The translations under genes were made by a program, and so were the position numbers. This document shows, in pieces, positions 7,215-16,077 of a stretch of 64,000 nt of DNA. Numbering within the stretch: position 1 is the first letter of the stretch; each line of letters opens with the position of its first letter. This DNA comes from Burkholderia sp. GAS332. Its GTDB lineage: Bacteria; Pseudomonadota; Gammaproteobacteria; Burkholderiales; Burkholderiaceae. Below the pieces are notes generated by a model that had not been told where the DNA came from, did no database searches, and saw nothing but the letters and a program-made list of their open reading frames with translations. The DNA lies in assembly GCA_900142905.1 (NCBI GenBank), contig FSRV01000001.1:3534001-3598000 (forward strand). The letters are read 5' to 3'.

Positions 7215-9355
7215 GTCGCGGCCCCCCCGCTTTCGCGAGCCTGGGCCTCGGCCTGAGCCCGAATCGCCGCATTCAACGCGTCAGCGGTAATCACGCCGCG
7301 CGCCATCATGAAATCGCCGATCCGGCCGTCGAGATCCGGCCGGTACAGCTGCAGCGACTCGTTGAAGCGTTCGCGCGTCACGTGTCCCAGTTCGATCAGC
7401 AGATCGCCGATCAGCGGCACGCGCGCTGCGCCCGGGTTCAAGGCTTTCGGTTCGTCGCGCAGCACCCGCAGGCCGGTGGCGATTTCGCTTTCCCGCACGA
7501 TCTGCTGAGTCACCGGCTGGCCGAGCACCCGCGTCAGTTCCGCCAGCACCTCGTCGCCGAGCGGGCTGGCCACCAGCAAAATTGCCCGACCGTCGCCATC
7601 CTCCCCTTGCGCGAGCACGCGATGACGGATCACCGCTGCGAGCGGCAAGCGCGCGCGGTCGTTGCGCAGTTGCACCGGGTCGAGCGTGGCGCGCGGCAGA
7701 TCGAACTGGAAGGCGATCGCTTCCGCGAGGGTTTCCTCGTCGAGCCAGCCCTTGGCCATCAGCACGCGGCCAAGCGGCGCCTCACGCGCATGGCTGTCGC
7801 CGAGCGCCTGTTCGAGCTTGTCCGGATCGATGGCTTGCCACGACAGCAGCAGTTCGCCCAGACGCTGACGGCGATTGTTGAAGCCATCGGCGGATGGGAA
7901 GTCGTGCATGGTCTTGTCCCATGCCAGACGTTTGCCGGTCACGAGGTGCGAGAGGAACATCTTCCACGCACGCGAAACGGCCATGAAGTTGATGAAGTTG
8001 CCCACCACCATGCGCGGCACGGACAGCACGCCGTGTTCCCAGCCGTACAGACGCGTCACGAAATAGATCCGCTGCGCGACGCGCAACAACAACGCGCAAC
8101 CGTTGGCCCACAGCAACGCTTGCAGCCACGGCGAATCGGCGAACGGCGAAGCGATCAGCTCCTGCATCGAGCCGAGCAGATCGGCGCCGGCGAAGAGGAG
8201 AAACTGGATCACCAGCCCATACGCAACGATGCCGACGAACGCGGTGACGATGCCCTTGCGGTCGCGGAACAGCAGATAGCGATTGGCGAGCGAGCCGGTC
8301 CAGCCAGTCTGCTTCCAGCCTTGCAAGCCGATGCCGAGCGCCCAACGCGCACGTTGCCGGTAGGCGGTGCGGAAGGTGTCGGGGAAGAATTCGCGCACGC
8401 ACAGCGGCATCGTCACGGTGATGTCGCGCGCCTTGCCGAGACCAAACCATGCCTTGCGGCGCGTCGCGAATTGCACCGGAAAGCGCGCGAAAATCGACTG
8501 CATGCCCATCTTGCCCAGGCGTGCGCCGACGTCGTAGTCCTCGGTCAGGCTTTCGGTATTGAACGGCTGGTTATCGGTCTCGGCGATCAGCGCGAGCAGC
8601 GCGCGCCGCGAGAAGCACGTGCCCACCCCCGCGGACGGCACCGAGCCCACCAGGCTCTCGCGCACCACCAGATCCTTCGCGTGCCATTCCGCGAATTCGT
8701 CCATATAGGTGCCTGCCACGAGTTCGAACCAGTTGCGCTCGAGCGAGGCGACCGGCAACTGGATCATGTCCTTACGCGGCAAAAGGTAGTTGAAAAAACG
8801 CAACTCGACGGGATGCAGCACGTCTTCGCTATCGTGCAACACGACGCCCGCGAACTCGATATCCGCTTCACTCTCGTACTTGAAGATCGCCTGGATCACC
8901 CAGTTCAGGCAGTCGGCCTTGCAGGTCGGACCGTCGTGCGGCACTTCCACGCGACGCAGCTGTTTGTAGCGGCGGCGCATCCGTTCGACTTCCGCGATGG
9001 TCTGCGGGTCGTTCTGATAGGTGCCGACGAACACCACATAGTTGCGGTAGTCCATCACCCGCACCATGTCTTCGATCATCGCTGCGACCACGTCGTACTC
9101 GTGCCACGCGGGCACCATGATCGCGATCGGCTGCTCGGCGCGCTGATACAGCTGCGCGCTGGTGAGCGGCTTGTAGGTGCGCTGCACCGTGAAGCGGCGA
9201 TAGAGCGTACGGACCCAATACCAGATGTCGATGAACAGATCGTCGATGCTGGATAGCAGAATGATGAACGCCACCAGCACCGCGACGTATTCGAGCCCCT
9301 GGTAATAGTGGGCGACCGCGTAGCCCACATACCATTTGATTAGCGCGAGGCTCAC
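7211..9355 (-). CDS. nfrB: NfrB-like membrane glycosyltransferase with MshEN c-di-GMP domains
   Basis: A 714-aa processive GT2-type synthase. A membrane helix near residues 24-48 precedes the catalytic domain, which starts at IAIMVPAWHEYDVVAAMIED (78-97). Motifs seen are LHDSEDVLHP (acidic residues 175-178), SLTEDYDVG (TED 271-273) and QRARW (334-338). More helices follow at ~370-395 and 410-430. The C terminus carries an MshEN module (498-553: RLGELLLSWQAIDPDKLEQAL ending ...LGRVLMAKGWLDEETLAEA) and a second copy-like module (647-700: LIGDLLIELGHVTRERF). E. coli NfrB is a c-di-GMP-dependent synthase of a surface glycan used by phage N4. The GTG start at 9355, with AGGA upstream, overlaps the BcsB-like stop (GTGA). 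Confidence 0.88.
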   Translation of the reverse strand: MSLALIKWYVGYAVAHYYQGLEYVAVLVAFIILLSSIDDLFIDIWYWVRTLYRRFTVQRTYKPLTSAQLYQRAEQPIAIMVPAWHEYDVVAAMIEDMVRVMDYRNYVVFVGTYQNDPQTIAEVERMRRRYKQLRRVEVPHDGPTCKADCLNWVIQAIFKYESEADIEFAGVVLHDSEDVLHPVELRFFNYLLPRKDMIQLPVASLERNWFELVAGTYMDEFAEWHAKDLVVRESLVGSVPSAGVGTCFSRRALLALIAETDNQPFNTESLTEDYDVGARLGKMGMQSIFARFPVQFATRRKAWFGLGKARDITVTMPLCVREFFPDTFRTAYRQRARWALGIGLQGWKQTGWTGSLANRYLLFRDRKGIVTAFVGIVAYGLVIQFLLFAGADLLGSMQELIASPFADSPWLQALLWANGCALLLRVAQRIYFVTRLYGWEHGVLSVPRMVVGNFINFMAVSRAWKMFLSHLVTGKRLAWDKTMHDFPSADGFNNRRQRLGELLLSWQAIDPDKLEQALGDSHAREAPLGRVLMAKGWLDEETLAEAIAFQFDLPRATLDPVQLRNDRARLPLAAVIRHRVLAQGEDGDGRAILLVASPLGDEVLAELTRVLGQPVTQQIVRESEIATGLRVLRDEPKALNPGAARVPLIGDLLIELGHVTRERFNESLQLYRPDLDGRIGDFMMARGVITADALNAAIRAQAEAQARESGGAAT

Positions 9356-11571
9356 GACTTGTCCTGATTCCTGCGGCGCGCCACGTTGGCGACCAGCAGC
9401 AACAGGATCAGCAAGCCGACGAGGCCGGCCGGGATACCCCAGCGCACCCAGCTCTGCATGAACCACGGGCCCTGCACGTCGTCTGCATCGACCACTTCGC
9501 CCGGATGACGCGTATCGAACTGGCGCAGCGTGCCGCTGCCGTCGACGATCGCGACGTCGCCGCGCGACAGCTGCAACGACGCCGGCAAGATCGCTGCCGT
9601 ATCGCCCACCGTGCGATACGCGATCCCCGACACACTGCCCGACTTGACCGCTTCGATCACGCCGACGCGGTTCAGACCCGACACGTCCGCCAGCATCTTG
9701 CCGGATGCATCGGTGAGCGACAGGCGGTCTTTCGACAGACGCGCAAGACTCTTCTCATCGGCGAGCGTGACGTCGGCCGCGAGGAAGGCGCCCTTCGGGC
9801 TCACCGCCTGGCCGTCAGGCGCGACGCTGAAGCTCGCACGCGTCGGCGCGATGCCGCTCGCGTTCGCCAGTCGCGCGACGCGCGGCAGCACTTGCGTGGC
9901 GTCGTTCAGATACGAGGCCGGCACGATCACATTCGCTTCCGACGCGAAACGCGCCACCATGCCGGTGAAGTCGTCGCCGATCTTCGCGTCGGCGAGCGTC
10001 AGATGACTGCTCGGCAGCACGGCAATCGGACGGCCCTGGTCGCGCGCCTGGCAGCCGCCTTCCGGCTGACGCTGGAACACCACGCGCAGCAGGTTGTTCG
10101 GTGCGAGCGCGTAATGCGGCACGCGCGCAGTGATGCGCTGCGGCTTGCCGTCGGCGCTCAGCAATTGCGAGCCGATCAGCACGTCGTTGAAATAGACCGA
10201 GGCGGTTTGCGCGGTGTTGTTCGGCGTCGGCGATGCGGCCACGTCGAGCACCACGTTACGCGGCAGCTTGCCGTTGCCTGAGGCCGCGCCCAGATCGAAA
10301 TTCGCGTCCCAGGTGGCACGGCCTTGCACGTCGAGCGTGCGCGGTTGGCCGCCCAGCTGCGACAGTGCGATTTCATCGCCGTGCGAGTTCGGCGCGGTGT
10401 CGATCTGATGAACCACGAGACGGCTCGTCACGTCGATCGGACGCCACGTGCGCGCGAGGACCGCGACGGCGTCGTTATCGCCGACCACGATCGCGGTTTG
10501 GCCGCCGAGATGCGCAAGGCGCATTTCGCCCGAGGCGAGCGGCTTCGCGATCGGATCGATCGCGCGGGTACGCCATGCATCGAATGCGTCGCTCGCGCCC
10601 GGAACGGCACTGACCACCTGCTCGCGCAAGGCATCGAGCGAGGTTTTCAGCGTGTTGCGCACGGTATCGTCGGCGACGATCACATCCGGCGCGAAAGCCG
10701 AGCGCGGCGTGAGCGCGATCAAGGCGCCCGCTTCCGCCGGGTTCGCCAGCTTGTGCGAACCGCCCGCCGCCAGCGCGGCAAACGCCGGAATCGCGCGCAG
10801 CGGCGCCGGCACCGCGATATCGCTCAGATCGACCGTATCGCCCACAGCCGGCCACGCCCGCGTTGCCGGCGCGCGGCCTTCGCGTTGCAGCAGCGCTTCG
10901 ACGCGCCAACCCGCATCGAACGCCGGCGCGGCGAGCGTACGCGCGCCGAGCATCACCACCGGCTCGTGCGGCAACGCGCTCCACGCGCTACGCAGATCGA
11001 CGATCGCATCCGGATCGTAGCGATAGGTCAGACGCGAAGTCGGCGCAATGCGCCAGACGTTGCCGATCGCGGTCTGATCGGTACAGATGTTATCGCTGAG
11101 TACCGACGACCAGTCGAGGCCCACGCGCACGAATCCGCTCGGCCGTGCCGCGCCGTCCACGCCGAGACTCGCGGATGCGTCGCCCTGGTCCTGCGTCGGG
11201 CTGCGCGACAGGACCGGTGCGCCGTCGAGCGACACCAGCATGGTGGTGCGGCCGCCGTTACCGCGCAGATAGCTGCCGTCGATCTGCAAGGCCGCGTCGC
11301 TCAATGACACGCCGGCCGGCACCGGCAGATACAGCTCCTGACGACCGTCCGGCGCACGCAGCACGACCGGATCGCGTATCCCCAGTTCAGCCAGCGACAC
11401 CGTGCGCGTCGCGAGACGGCCGCTGCCGAGTTGCGCGATGCCGAGTTGCGCGAAGCTGCCGGCGACGTCGGCCGGCTGTTGAGCATAGGCCGTCGAGGCA
11501 AGCAACAGCAGCGCGGCAAGTGCATTCAGGCGGGGGTGCGCGAGGCGGCGCATTGGCGTATTGGAGGTCAC
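9352..11571 (-). CDS. BcsB-like periplasmic cellulose-synthase-type subunit
   Basis: A 739-aa exported protein with signal peptide RLNALAALLLLASTAYAQQ and a C-terminal single membrane helix (WGIPAGLVGLLILLLLVANVARRR), the topology of BcsB. BcsB features are present: jelly-roll segments (AALQIDGSYLRGNGGRTTMLVSLDG, VYFNDVLIGSQLL, LLRVVFQRQPEGGCQ) and flavodoxin-like parts (MLGARTLAAPAFDAGWRVEALL). In cellulose systems BcsB sits beside the synthase BcsA and guides the nascent chain. Here the next gene is nfrB rather than bcsA, overlapping by 4 bp, so this protein probably partners the NfrB-like synthase. The start is GTG at 11571 or ATG at 11553; both keep the signal peptide. Confidence 0.8.
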   Translation of the reverse strand: MTSNTPMRRLAHPRLNALAALLLLASTAYAQQPADVAGSFAQLGIAQLGSGRLATRTVSLAELGIRDPVVLRAPDGRQELYLPVPAGVSLSDAALQIDGSYLRGNGGRTTMLVSLDGAPVLSRSPTQDQGDASASLGVDGAARPSGFVRVGLDWSSVLSDNICTDQTAIGNVWRIAPTSRLTYRYDPDAIVDLRSAWSALPHEPVVMLGARTLAAPAFDAGWRVEALLQREGRAPATRAWPAVGDTVDLSDIAVPAPLRAIPAFAALAAGGSHKLANPAEAGALIALTPRSAFAPDVIVADDTVRNTLKTSLDALREQVVSAVPGASDAFDAWRTRAIDPIAKPLASGEMRLAHLGGQTAIVVGDNDAVAVLARTWRPIDVTSRLVVHQIDTAPNSHGDEIALSQLGGQPRTLDVQGRATWDANFDLGAASGNGKLPRNVVLDVAASPTPNNTAQTASVYFNDVLIGSQLLSADGKPQRITARVPHYALAPNNLLRVVFQRQPEGGCQARDQGRPIAVLPSSHLTLADAKIGDDFTGMVARFASEANVIVPASYLNDATQVLPRVARLANASGIAPTRASFSVAPDGQAVSPKGAFLAADVTLADEKSLARLSKDRLSLTDASGKMLADVSGLNRVGVIEAVKSGSVSGIAYRTVGDTAAILPASLQLSRGDVAIVDGSGTLRQFDTRHPGEVVDADDVQGPWFMQSWVRWGIPAGLVGLLILLLLVANVARRRNQDKS

Positions 11572-11904
11572 GTTGTCTGGTCTCGTAATAAGCGCGCAAA
11601 CGATGAAGCTGATTTGCGCTGCATGGATTATCTGGAACTGCGATCCCGTCTGGCGCGGGTGGCATCACCGGTTGGCCGCCGATGGTCCTGCTAGTGCTTG
11701 TGCAACGTCGCTACCGATGGCGGCCTGCCGGCGGTCGCGGTACTGTCCGCGCATGCCTGATGGCTGGGTGGCCGCGCCCTGATGGACCTGAAGTGCGATA
11801 GACACATGCGGCGCCACCTGCCGGCAAAAGCCACCGCCGCGTCTGCCTACCCTGCCCGCCTCTGTGTGCGTTTGACATGCGGCAGAACGGCGGCCGGCGC
11901 GGCG
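11572..11904. promoter_or_regulatory. Intergenic region between wecB and the polysaccharide operon
   Basis: About 330 bp separate the wecB stop from the start of the BcsB-like gene, the only large gap in the cluster. No convincing gene is present; short frames here look like shadows. The part near 11585-11640 is lower in GC and may carry the promoter of the bcsB-like/nfr/alg operon, but I could not fix -35/-10 boxes. The break suggests wecB and the rest may be transcribed separately. Confidence 0.4.
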
Positions 11905-13101
11905 CTACTGCACGGGCTCGTCAAGCTGGATACGCGCAACCTGCCGAGCCTCGCCGATGCCGCCGCTCACAAATTCGTCGAACGGACGCCCGGTCAGGGC
12001 AGCGACGATTCGTTGCGACGCATGGCCGTCGCCGTACGGGTTGATGCGATGCGCGAAGTTGTCGCGCTCGCTCGCGTCCTCCAGCAGGCCTGTCACCGCG
12101 CGCACGATCGCTTCGCGTTCCGTGCCGACAAGGCGCACCGTGCCGGCCGCCACGGCTTCCGGACGCTCGGTCACGTCACGCATCACCAGCACCGGTTTGC
12201 CGAGCGCGGGCGCTTCTTCCTGCACGCCGCCCGAGTCAGTGAGAATGATTGACGCGCGCTGCATCAGACGCACGAAGCCGAGGTAATCCAGCGGATCGAT
12301 CAGATGGACGTTGCGCGCCGTGCCGAGGGTTTCCTGCACTGGGCCGCGCACATTGGGATTCAGGTGCACCGGATAGACGATCTGCACCGTGTTGGTTTTG
12401 GCCAGGTCCGCGAGTGCTGCGCAGATGTTCGCGAAGCCCGCACCGAAGCTCTCACGGCGATGGCCCGTGACGAGCAGCACCGGCAGCGTGCCATCGAGGA
12501 ACGGCAGGCGTGCGTCGAGTTCGGCGCGCAGTGCCGCGTCGTTGTCGATACGCCCGGTGGTGAGGTTCAGCGCGTCGATCACCGTGTTGCCGGTCACGAT
12601 GATCTTGCCGTGCAGCGCTTCGTGCGCGAGGTTCGCCTTTGAGCTCGAGGTAGGCGCGAACATCAGATCGCTCATCACGTCGACCACGCGGCGGTTCATC
12701 TCTTCCGGCCACGGCTGCATCAGATTGCCGGTACGCAGACCGGCCTCCACGTGACCGATCGGTATGCGCCGGTGAAACGAGGCCAGCGCCGCCGCGGATG
12801 CGGTGGTCGTATCGCCATGCACCAGCACGCGATCAGGTTGAACGGTTGCGAGCACGTCGTCGAGCGACGCGATGAGGCGCGACGCCAGGCCGTTGAGCGT
12901 CTGGTTGCCGGTCATCAGGGCGAGATTGTGATGTGGCTTGATCTGGAACAGATCGAGCACCTGATCGAGCATCTGCTGATGCTGCCCCGTGACGCAGACC
13001 ACCGATTCGATGTCGGCGTTGGCATCCAGTTGTTTGACTAGCGGCGCCATTTTGATCGCTTCCGGCCGCGTGCCGAAAATCGACAGAATCCTCATTGGCA
13101 T
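11905..13101 (-). CDS. wecB: UDP-N-acetylglucosamine 2-epimerase (non-hydrolysing)
   Basis: A 398-aa cytosolic enzyme that interconverts UDP-GlcNAc and UDP-ManNAc. Family signatures are clear: ILSIFGTRPEAIKMAPLV at the N terminus, VCVTGQHQQMLDQVLDLF, VHGDTTTA, GHVEAGLRTGN, PWPEEMNRRVVDVMSDLMFAPT, VTGHRRESFG, and LTDSGGVQEEAPALGKPVLVMRDVTERPEA near the UDP site. Length matches the family (~375-400). The start is ATG at 13101; a second in-frame ATG lies two codons in. It heads the exopolysaccharide locus. E. coli NfrB needs only WecB from the common-antigen pathway, so its place here suggests a ManNAc-containing product. It could also serve another surface glycan. Confidence 0.93.
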   Translation of the reverse strand: MPMRILSIFGTRPEAIKMAPLVKQLDANADIESVVCVTGQHQQMLDQVLDLFQIKPHHNLALMTGNQTLNGLASRLIASLDDVLATVQPDRVLVHGDTTTASAAALASFHRRIPIGHVEAGLRTGNLMQPWPEEMNRRVVDVMSDLMFAPTSSSKANLAHEALHGKIIVTGNTVIDALNLTTGRIDNDAALRAELDARLPFLDGTLPVLLVTGHRRESFGAGFANICAALADLAKTNTVQIVYPVHLNPNVRGPVQETLGTARNVHLIDPLDYLGFVRLMQRASIILTDSGGVQEEAPALGKPVLVMRDVTERPEAVAAGTVRLVGTEREAIVRAVTGLLEDASERDNFAHRINPYGDGHASQRIVAALTGRPFDEFVSGGIGEARQVARIQLDEPVQ

Positions 13102-13647
13102 AAGTTCTCGATCTCTCTATGAATGTTTTATTGGCGGCGGGCGATGCGGGGGCCCGCGTTAATATCGCGCCCCTCGTACTTACCGATCTGACTTGCCCGT
13201 CGCCGATATTTACCGGCAGTTCCCGGATACGCGGGAACGAATCGATCGGATGCAATAACTGCCGACTGGATTCACGCGAACCTCGTTTGAACGAGCGGCC
13301 ATTGATAGTGAATCGCTGCGCATTCTAACGCGTATTTCCGCCAGTTTCGCGACGCATTTGGACGATGTGTTGCACATAGACCACCACCGGCACGGTTTGG
13401 AACCGGGTTTTTGCCGACGTAGCCGGGTGACTAAGCCGACGCAAACGTTTTCCGTATATTTTTATCGAAGCGTTAAATTCCGACTAACATTCTTCAAATT
13501 CGTAAATGTTAAATTTTAATTAACGATTGAATTGCCTAATTTGCTCAAATTTAATCATCTGCTGATTAAGGTGGCGCAAACGTTATCGGCGGACTGATTA
13601 ACACTTCGGCAATAGCATGCGCTTCCCGCATGAGTTGACTTTGCGCC
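13102..13647. promoter_or_regulatory. Gene-free region with a strongly AT-rich tract upstream of wecB
   Basis: About 545 bp hold no supportable gene. The segment around 13440-13580 is far richer in A+T than anything else in the first 14 kb, with runs such as CGTAAATGTTAAATTTTAAT and several GATTAA/TTAAT blocks. It lies upstream of wecB (minus strand) and beyond the 3' end of the DUF523 gene. Such tracts in GC-rich Burkholderia often bind H-NS-family silencers and hold promoters. No specific operator could be assigned. Confidence 0.4.
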
Positions 13648-14145
13648 TCACTTCGCGGCTTCGCGTTCGATTTCTTCGGCCAATTCGGCGATCTGGGATT
13701 CTGCGAATACGCGGATGCCGTGCTGTTGCAGCAGCGCGACAGTGACGCCGGTAGCGGGATGGGTTTGGTTGCTAAACGCGCCATCGTAGATGAAGGTGCT
13801 GCCGCAGGAGGGGCTGCCGTCGGCGAGCAGTGCGTAGCGGCAGTTTTCTGCCTTGGCGCGGTTGAGCGCGTGGTGAGCGCCCGCGATGAAGAGTGCGGTT
13901 ACGTCGGTGCCGGTGTTGTCTTTGATTGTTGTCTGGTGCGTCAGGACGTCGGCGCCTGAGCGGCGCAGCTGGATTTCCGCCGGCGGGCGCGGGGTGGGGA
14001 AGCCGGCCGCGACTTCGGGGCAGACGGTGACGAGGCGGCCCTCGTCGCGCCAGCGGGCCAGCCACGCGTCATGGGTGGGTTTGGCTTTGCCGTTATAGCG
14101 GACGGGGTGGCCGGCGAGGCAGGCGCTGACCAGGATTTTTAGCAT
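13648..14145 (-). CDS. DUF523 family protein
   Basis: A 165-aa protein starting MLKILVSACLAGHPVRYNGKAK. The opening VSACLxGxxVRYNG, the CPEVAAGFPTPRPPAEI segment, GSPSCGSTFIYDG and the C-terminal VALLQQHGIRVFAE are the hallmarks of DUF523. Three conserved cysteines (positions about 8, 40 and 112) could bind metal or act in redox chemistry. The function of the family is not settled. I chose the ATG at 14145; the longer upstream reading is Pro/Lys-rich and enters repeat DNA, so it is not credible. It stands alone between the AT-rich region and the first inverted-repeat element. Confidence 0.82.
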   Translation of the reverse strand: MLKILVSACLAGHPVRYNGKAKPTHDAWLARWRDEGRLVTVCPEVAAGFPTPRPPAEIQLRRSGADVLTHQTTIKDNTGTDVTALFIAGAHHALNRAKAENCRYALLADGSPSCGSTFIYDGAFSNQTHPATGVTVALLQQHGIRVFAESQIAELAEEIEREAAK

Positions 14146-14320
14146 AAAGGTGGGGTTTTGCCCTGCGGGCGGGGGGCTTTGGGTTTGTGGATTGTAATCG
14201 GGTTTGGGGTTTTGTTTGTGTGAAGGGGGCGGGGTTGGTGCGTTGTTGTTAGGGATGCTGATTTTTTTTGCCTTTGGCGGTGGTATGGGGGTTGCCTGTG
14301 GCAATGGTCTTTTGGGGTTG

Positions 14321-14426
14321 CCTGTGCGGCGCTTGTTCGTCTGTGTGCCTGCGGCGTTGGGATTTTCCTGGGTTTTTTGCCTGCGCGGCGCTTGTTCGTC
14401 TGTGTGCCTGCGGCGTGGGCCTTTCC
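14321..14426. repeat. Two tandem ~59-bp units at the left end of element A
   Basis: The sequence from 14321 (CCTGTGCGGCGCTTGTTCGT, continuing through CTGTGTGCCTGCGGCG) is repeated from 14380 with few changes, a period of 59 bp. The second unit forms the outer part of the left terminal inverted repeat of the 14371-15226 element. The preceding 14146-14320 is T/G-rich, contains a copy of the motif TTTTTTGCCTTTGGCGG, and has no gene. Confidence 0.7.
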
Positions 14427-15226
14427 TTGAATTGATATTGGTCTATTAGCGTTGCCCCTGTGCGGGGCGGCACCTACTTTTCTTTGCCTGCCGCAAAGAA
14501 AAGTAGGCAAAAGAAAGCGGCTCGAACCCCCTGCTAAGCGGGTCCCCCGCGCAGCCACGGTAGTGGTGCATCTGGAATCTGTGTTCTCGCACACTCCGCG
14601 TCAGTGACAAGGCAGTCATACTTCCCGCCTCGCACTACGTGCTCGCCGGAACGGACCATCAGGATGACTGACGGCTTCGCTCAGCCGGACTGTTGGGCGT
14701 CGTCCTCTGCTGGACGTCATACTTCCGACGCGCGCTGCGCGCGCCGAAGCGCATTACTTAAACCGATGCCGCGCGCGCCGAACGGTACCTCTTGAAACCG
14801 CCTGCTGCGGTTTTGCGCTCGCATTTTAATCGGCACCACAGCCGCTTGCGGACCCCGCCTTCTAATTGCTTGGGTACCTCGCCGAGGCGAAGCCGATGGC
14901 CCCCACCACGCCCAACCGAAGCCGGTGGTTTCCCATGCAGACCCATCCGCGACGCACGCAGTGCGGAGTGGGAGCTGATGAGCCCTTTGTCACCGGGGCC
15001 GAATGTGCGAGGGCACGGATTCCAGATGCACCACTACCGTAACTGCGCGGGGGACCCGCTTAGCAGGGGCTTCGAGCCGCTTTCTTTTGCCTACTTTTCT
15101 TTGCGGCCGGCAAAGAAAAGTAGGTGCCCCCCCGCACAGGGGGAACGCTAATAAACCACTAACAAATCAAGGAAAGGCCAACGCCACAGGCATACAGACC
15201 ATCAAGCGCCACGCAGGCAAAAAACC
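14371..15226. mobile_element. Non-autonomous inverted-repeat element, copy A
   Basis: A block of about 856 bp with long terminal inverted repeats. The left arm (14371-14595) and right arm (15003-15226) are reverse complements over ~220 bp, sharing CACCTACTTTTCTTTGC, AAGCGGCTCGAA, CTGCTAAGCGGGTCCCCCGC and TGGTGCATCTGGAATC. Within each arm, CTACTTTTCTTTGC..GCAAAGAAAAGTAG forms a further hairpin. The ~400-bp interior has no credible gene. The same sequence, including the interior, occurs reversed at 29131-29974. There is no transposase, so it resembles a large MITE-like or BIM-type repeat. The right arm stops at the stop codon of the ABC ATPase gene. Confidence 0.7.
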
Positions 15227-16077
15227 TAAAACACCCCCATAAGCTTGGAAAGCTCCGAAACATACTCCCCGTACAGGGGATCACCCTTAACCTGATCAGG
15301 CTCCCGCGGCCGCGGCAAATCGATCTGCAAATCGTGCACAACCTTCCCCGGCCGCTCCGACATCACCAAAACCCGATCCGACAAAAACACCGCCTCATGA
15401 ATACTATGAGTAACAAGCAAAACAGTCAGCGTACTCTGCTGCCAGATCCGCAGAAGCTCAACATTCAACCGATCCCGCGTCAACGCATCCAACGCCCCAA
15501 ACGGTTCATCCATCAACATCACCCGCGGCTCGAGCAACAGAATCTGCCCAATCGCAGCACGCTGCCTCATCCCGCCAGACAGCTCATGCGGATACCGGTC
15601 GGCAAACGCCGTCAACCCCAACGTCTCAAGCAAGCCAGGAAGCCGCGCTTCCACCTGCGTCCGCGGCACATTCCTCAACTTCGCGCCTAACCGGATGTTC
15701 GCCCCGACCGTCAGCCAGGGCAGCATATTGCTCGTCTGAAACACCACGCCAATATCCGGCACCGGCGCGGAAATCGGCTCGGCGCCAAGCAGAATCCGCC
15801 CGCCATCGCATGGCACAAGTCCCGCCACCATCCGCAGCAAGGTGCTCTTGCCACAGCCGCTCGGCCCAAGGATCGAGACGAACTCGCCCTGGCGAACCTG
15901 CATCGATACATCGTCGAGCGCGCTGAACGCCCCCGCCCCACCCCGCGCAGCAAATCGCTTGCCGACCTTCTCGACGGAAATCAGCGCGGGCGCCGCTTCG
16001 TCGCGATGCAAAGGATGAACCTGTGCGCCGGTTGCCGCGGCGCGCTGCACAATACGCAACTTGTCGACCAGTGCCAT
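15226..16077 (-). CDS. ABC transporter ATP-binding protein (SsuB/TauB type)
   Basis: A 283-aa nucleotide-binding subunit. Walker A is LGPSGCGKSTLLRMV, the Q-loop lies in VVFQTSNMLPWLTV, the signature is LSGGMRQRAAIGQILL, Walker B is VMLMDEPFGALD, and the switch His is in LLVTHSIHEAVFLSDRV. The sequence fits the nitrate/sulfonate/taurine group. The ATG at 16077 overlaps the permease stop by one base (TGATG); a longer GTG-started reading is unlikely. It is last in the operon FAH - binding protein - VOC - permease - ATPase, and its stop codon coincides with the edge of repeat element A. The substrate is unknown; the operon suggests an aromatic or organic acid. Confidence 0.9.
   Translation of the reverse strand: MALVDKLRIVQRAAATGAQVHPLHRDEAAPALISVEKVGKRFAARGGAGAFSALDDVSMQVRQGEFVSILGPSGCGKSTLLRMVAGLVPCDGGRILLGAEPISAPVPDIGVVFQTSNMLPWLTVGANIRLGAKLRNVPRTQVEARLPGLLETLGLTAFADRYPHELSGGMRQRAAIGQILLLEPRVMLMDEPFGALDALTRDRLNVELLRIWQQSTLTVLLVTHSIHEAVFLSDRVLVMSERPGKVVHDLQIDLPRPREPDQVKGDPLYGEYVSELSKLMGVF

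Noticed and set aside
14371..15226. Element A as a complete insertion sequence
   Set aside because: The ends are long inverted repeats, but the ~400-bp interior has no frame resembling a transposase and no DDE-like motif.
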